From: Gemmatimonadota bacterium
GTDB taxonomy: Bacteria > Gemmatimonadota > Gemmatimonadetes > Longimicrobiales > Gaopeijiaceae
Length of the DNA stretch: 8,691 nt
Reading direction: 5' to 3'
NCBI GenBank assembly: GCA_012959595.1
Contig: DUCW01000082.1
Coordinates: forward strand, 17,851 to 26,541
Both the position numbers and the translations under genes were made by a program. Below, in pieces: positions 7,398-8,691 of this stretch (positions are counted from its first letter, which is position 1; each line of letters begins with the position of its first letter). The notes below the pieces were generated by a model. That model ran no database searches. It had not been told where the DNA came from and was given only the letters and a program-made list of their open reading frames with translations.

Positions 7398-8107
7398 GAA
7401 ATTACTTGGCTCAATACGTAAAGATATAAATTAACTCCCATCTGGACTGCTGATTCACGTATTTCTGGAGAATCATTATGGACTTCAGAGTTTTCCCAGC
7501 CATCGCCTAAATCAGATTCAAAACTATAGAAAACAATCAGTCTTCCTTCGTGAAAAATGCCGAAAGCTTGCGGAGCATTTCCATCATGCTCATGGATTTT
7601 TGGTAAGCCTTCGGGTAAGTCATACATCACATGGAATACTGGGTGGTCGGTTGGTATTTCAATCAAGCCATTCTCTGGAAAAATCAACTCAATCTCTCTG
7701 CGAAATGATTCATCCAGACCATAATTGTCATCGGCATGTAAAAAAGCTCCCGAAATCAAATGCCTTCTCAACATATTTCTCTCTTCGTCCGAAAAACTGA
7801 CGTTGCCATGACCTGTCATATACAGATATGGATGATCTCCAAGGCTCGGATCAGATAGTTTGACAGTTTTAAGTTCCTGAGAAATGGGAAGTCCGGTTCT
7901 TTCCGCTATGTTAGCCAGTATATTTGGCAGAGACGTTGGATTGGCATACCAGTCACCCCCACCTTCATACTGCAGGCGAGTTATTGATAGCTCAGAGTTT
8001 TGTGGAACTTGCCCACCAACTCCAACAGCATTGCCCGTTCCAGCTATCAATATCAAAGACAGTGAGCAAGTTATTCTTGTTATACTAAGGAAACTTAGCC
8101 CTTTCAA
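7394..8107 (-). CDS. DUF4159 family exported protein (GATase1-like fold predicted)
   Basis: This is a 237-residue protein starting at TTG 8107 (strong GAGGAG five bases upstream; 4-base TTGA overlap with rsmI). Residues 1-27 form a signal peptide: a short basic start, a hydrophobic stretch (about 12-23) and GNA before a Gly-rich junction, so the mature protein is probably periplasmic. The rest matches DUF4159 along its length, from memory of the family: RLQYEGGGDWYANPTSL (44-60), LYMTGHGNVSFSDEE (95-109), GAFLHADDNYG (120-130), DHPVFHVMYDLPEG (154-167), KIHEHDG (170-176) and FESDLGDGWE (196-205). DUF4159 is thought to resemble class I glutamine amidotransferase-like domains. The segment at 120-130 sits where such folds carry the nucleophile elbow but has HADD and no Cys, so amidotransferase chemistry is unlikely. 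Conserved His and Asp residues suggest a metal or ligand site (inference). It overlaps the DUF4175 gene by four bases. The molecular function of the family is unknown. Confidence 0.88.
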   Translation of the reverse strand: MKGLSFLSITRITCSLSLILIAGTGNAVGVGGQVPQNSELSITRLQYEGGGDWYANPTSLPNILANIAERTGLPISQELKTVKLSDPSLGDHPYLYMTGHGNVSFSDEERNMLRRHLISGAFLHADDNYGLDESFRREIELIFPENGLIEIPTDHPVFHVMYDLPEGLPKIHEHDGNAPQAFGIFHEGRLIVFYSFESDLGDGWENSEVHNDSPEIRESAVQMGVNLYLYVLSQVIS

Positions 8108-8691
8108 GTCGACTCCTCTTTTTCTTCTATCACCGAGTGCACTACTTCGTAAGCCTTATTCTTAGAAATTTCCAGAACCTCTGAGACCTGCCGAGCCACC
8201 TCGCTGGGTGACAATCCCTGTTTGAGATAACCTTCTGACAAAATTTCTGCGGCGATTACATTCTTGTATCCTTCTTCTTTCTCTCTCTTTTTCGGAGCCA
8301 AGACTAGAGTTATTTCACCTCTAACTTTGTTCTCTGTAAAATATTCCAGCAACTCCGACACAGTACCCCTGACAAATTCTTCGTGAATTTTGGTCATTTC
8401 TCTGGCCACCACAAGTTCCCTCACCGCCTGCCCAGATCTTATGAAATCAGTCAACAAGTCTAATAGGCGCTTAGGAGATTCGAAAAATACAACTGTTTCT
8501 GGTGAATCTACTAACCTGGAAAGAGTTCTTGATCTAAGTTTTCCTTTTCTAGGAACGAATCCATAAAAGCTGAAAGGGATACAGGGAAATCCACTAGCCA
8601 CCAAAGCAGATAGAATCGCAGACGGGCCTGGGATGGGACTCAACCTATGACCCGCCCCAATTACTGAATTCACTAAGCGTTCTCCTGGATC
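8104..8691 (-). CDS. rsmI: 16S rRNA (cytidine-2'-O)-methyltransferase RsmI, 3' part (5' end outside window)
   Basis: RsmI uses S-adenosylmethionine to 2'-O-methylate C1402 of 16S rRNA in the cytoplasm; it belongs to the tetrapyrrole-methylase (SAM-dependent, YraL) fold. The visible 195 residues carry the family's hallmarks: DPG at the window edge (end of the SDAGTP..SDPG motif), PIPGPSA (visible residues 19-25), GFVPRKGK (44-51), FFESPKRL (69-76), AREMTKIHEEFVRG (96-109) and GEITLVLA (125-132), then a helical C-terminal tail (PSEVARQVSEVL). The frame stays open to base 8691, so the GTG at 8673 is an internal valine codon and not the start. Full-length RsmI is about 280 residues, so roughly 85 N-terminal residues lie outside. 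The TGA stop overlaps the TTG start of the DUF4159 gene by four bases, which suggests translational coupling. The family call is secure; no anomalies are seen. Confidence 0.95.
   Translation of the reverse strand, partial: DPGERLVNSVIGAGHRLSPIPGPSAILSALVASGFPCIPFSFYGFVPRKGKLRSRTLSRLVDSPETVVFFESPKRLLDLLTDFIRSGQAVRELVVAREMTKIHEEFVRGTVSELLEYFTENKVRGEITLVLAPKKREKEEGYKNVIAAEILSEGYLKQGLSPSEVARQVSEVLEISKNKAYEVVHSVIEEKEEST
8113..8118 (-). promoter_or_regulatory. Ribosome binding site (GAGGAG) for the DUF4159 gene
   Basis: Read on the minus strand, GAGGAG lies 5 bases before the TTG at 8107, inside the last codons of rsmI. It is the best Shine-Dalgarno match among the junctions in this window. It supports the TTG start over any internal start, and the encoded N-terminus then gives a complete signal peptide. 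Confidence 0.7.

Noticed and set aside
1427..8165. Many plus-strand open frames of 60-93 codons and a 79-codon minus-strand frame at 6706-6945
   Set aside because: All lie inside the six long genes in other frames, lack recognisable protein features, and several are just antisense images of low-complexity coding sequence.
8104..8673. A 189-residue protein starting at GTG 8673
   Set aside because: The frame continues upstream to the window edge reading DPGERLV, which is the expected RsmI sequence right after the SDAGTP motif. The GTG is an internal codon.
8688..8691. Window ends in GATC, possibly a restriction-cut clone junction
   Set aside because: A four-base site at one end is expected often by chance and the rsmI frame runs intact into it. 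There is no matching evidence at the left end.

Overview
The window is a single, tightly packed minus-strand gene cluster of six genes with essentially no non-coding DNA. Four of the five junctions are 4-base stop/start overlaps and the fifth is a 3-base gap. In transcription order (right to left) it holds: the 3' part of rsmI (16S rRNA 2'-O-methyltransferase, cut by the right window edge); a secreted DUF4159 protein; a very large DUF4175-type membrane protein with an Ig-like region and a long coiled coil; an exported TPR-like helical-repeat protein; a secreted 417-aa protein of the family databases often label 'asparagine synthetase B'; and the N-terminal part of a DinG/XPD-type helicase with a degenerate JAB/RadC-like N-terminal domain. 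The helicase frame ends at a TAG close to the left window edge.

Organism: the recalled family resemblances of the DUF4159, DUF4175, 'AsnB-like' and JAB-helicase proteins point to the FCB group, with Gemmatimonadota or a neighbouring lineage the best guess. Base composition looks moderate (mid-40s % GC by eye), unlike cultured high-GC Gemmatimonadota, so an uncultured, perhaps marine, relative is possible. This placement is inference without a database search.

How the genes may work together: the four middle genes look like one envelope module. Two exported proteins appear to have glutamine-amidotransferase-like (ThuA/GATase1-like) folds (DUF4159 and the 417-aa protein). They bracket a three-TM protein with about 940 residues predicted outside the membrane and an exported helical-repeat protein. 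DUF4159 and DUF4175 families are known elsewhere alongside MoxR/DUF58/BatA-type genes, but none of those partners is in this window and the function is not established. The flanking rsmI and helicase are housekeeping-type genes that appear to share the transcript.

No tRNA, rRNA, CRISPR, mobile element, promoter or terminator is visible. The promoter must lie upstream (beyond 8691), and no stretch longer than a few bases lacks a gene.
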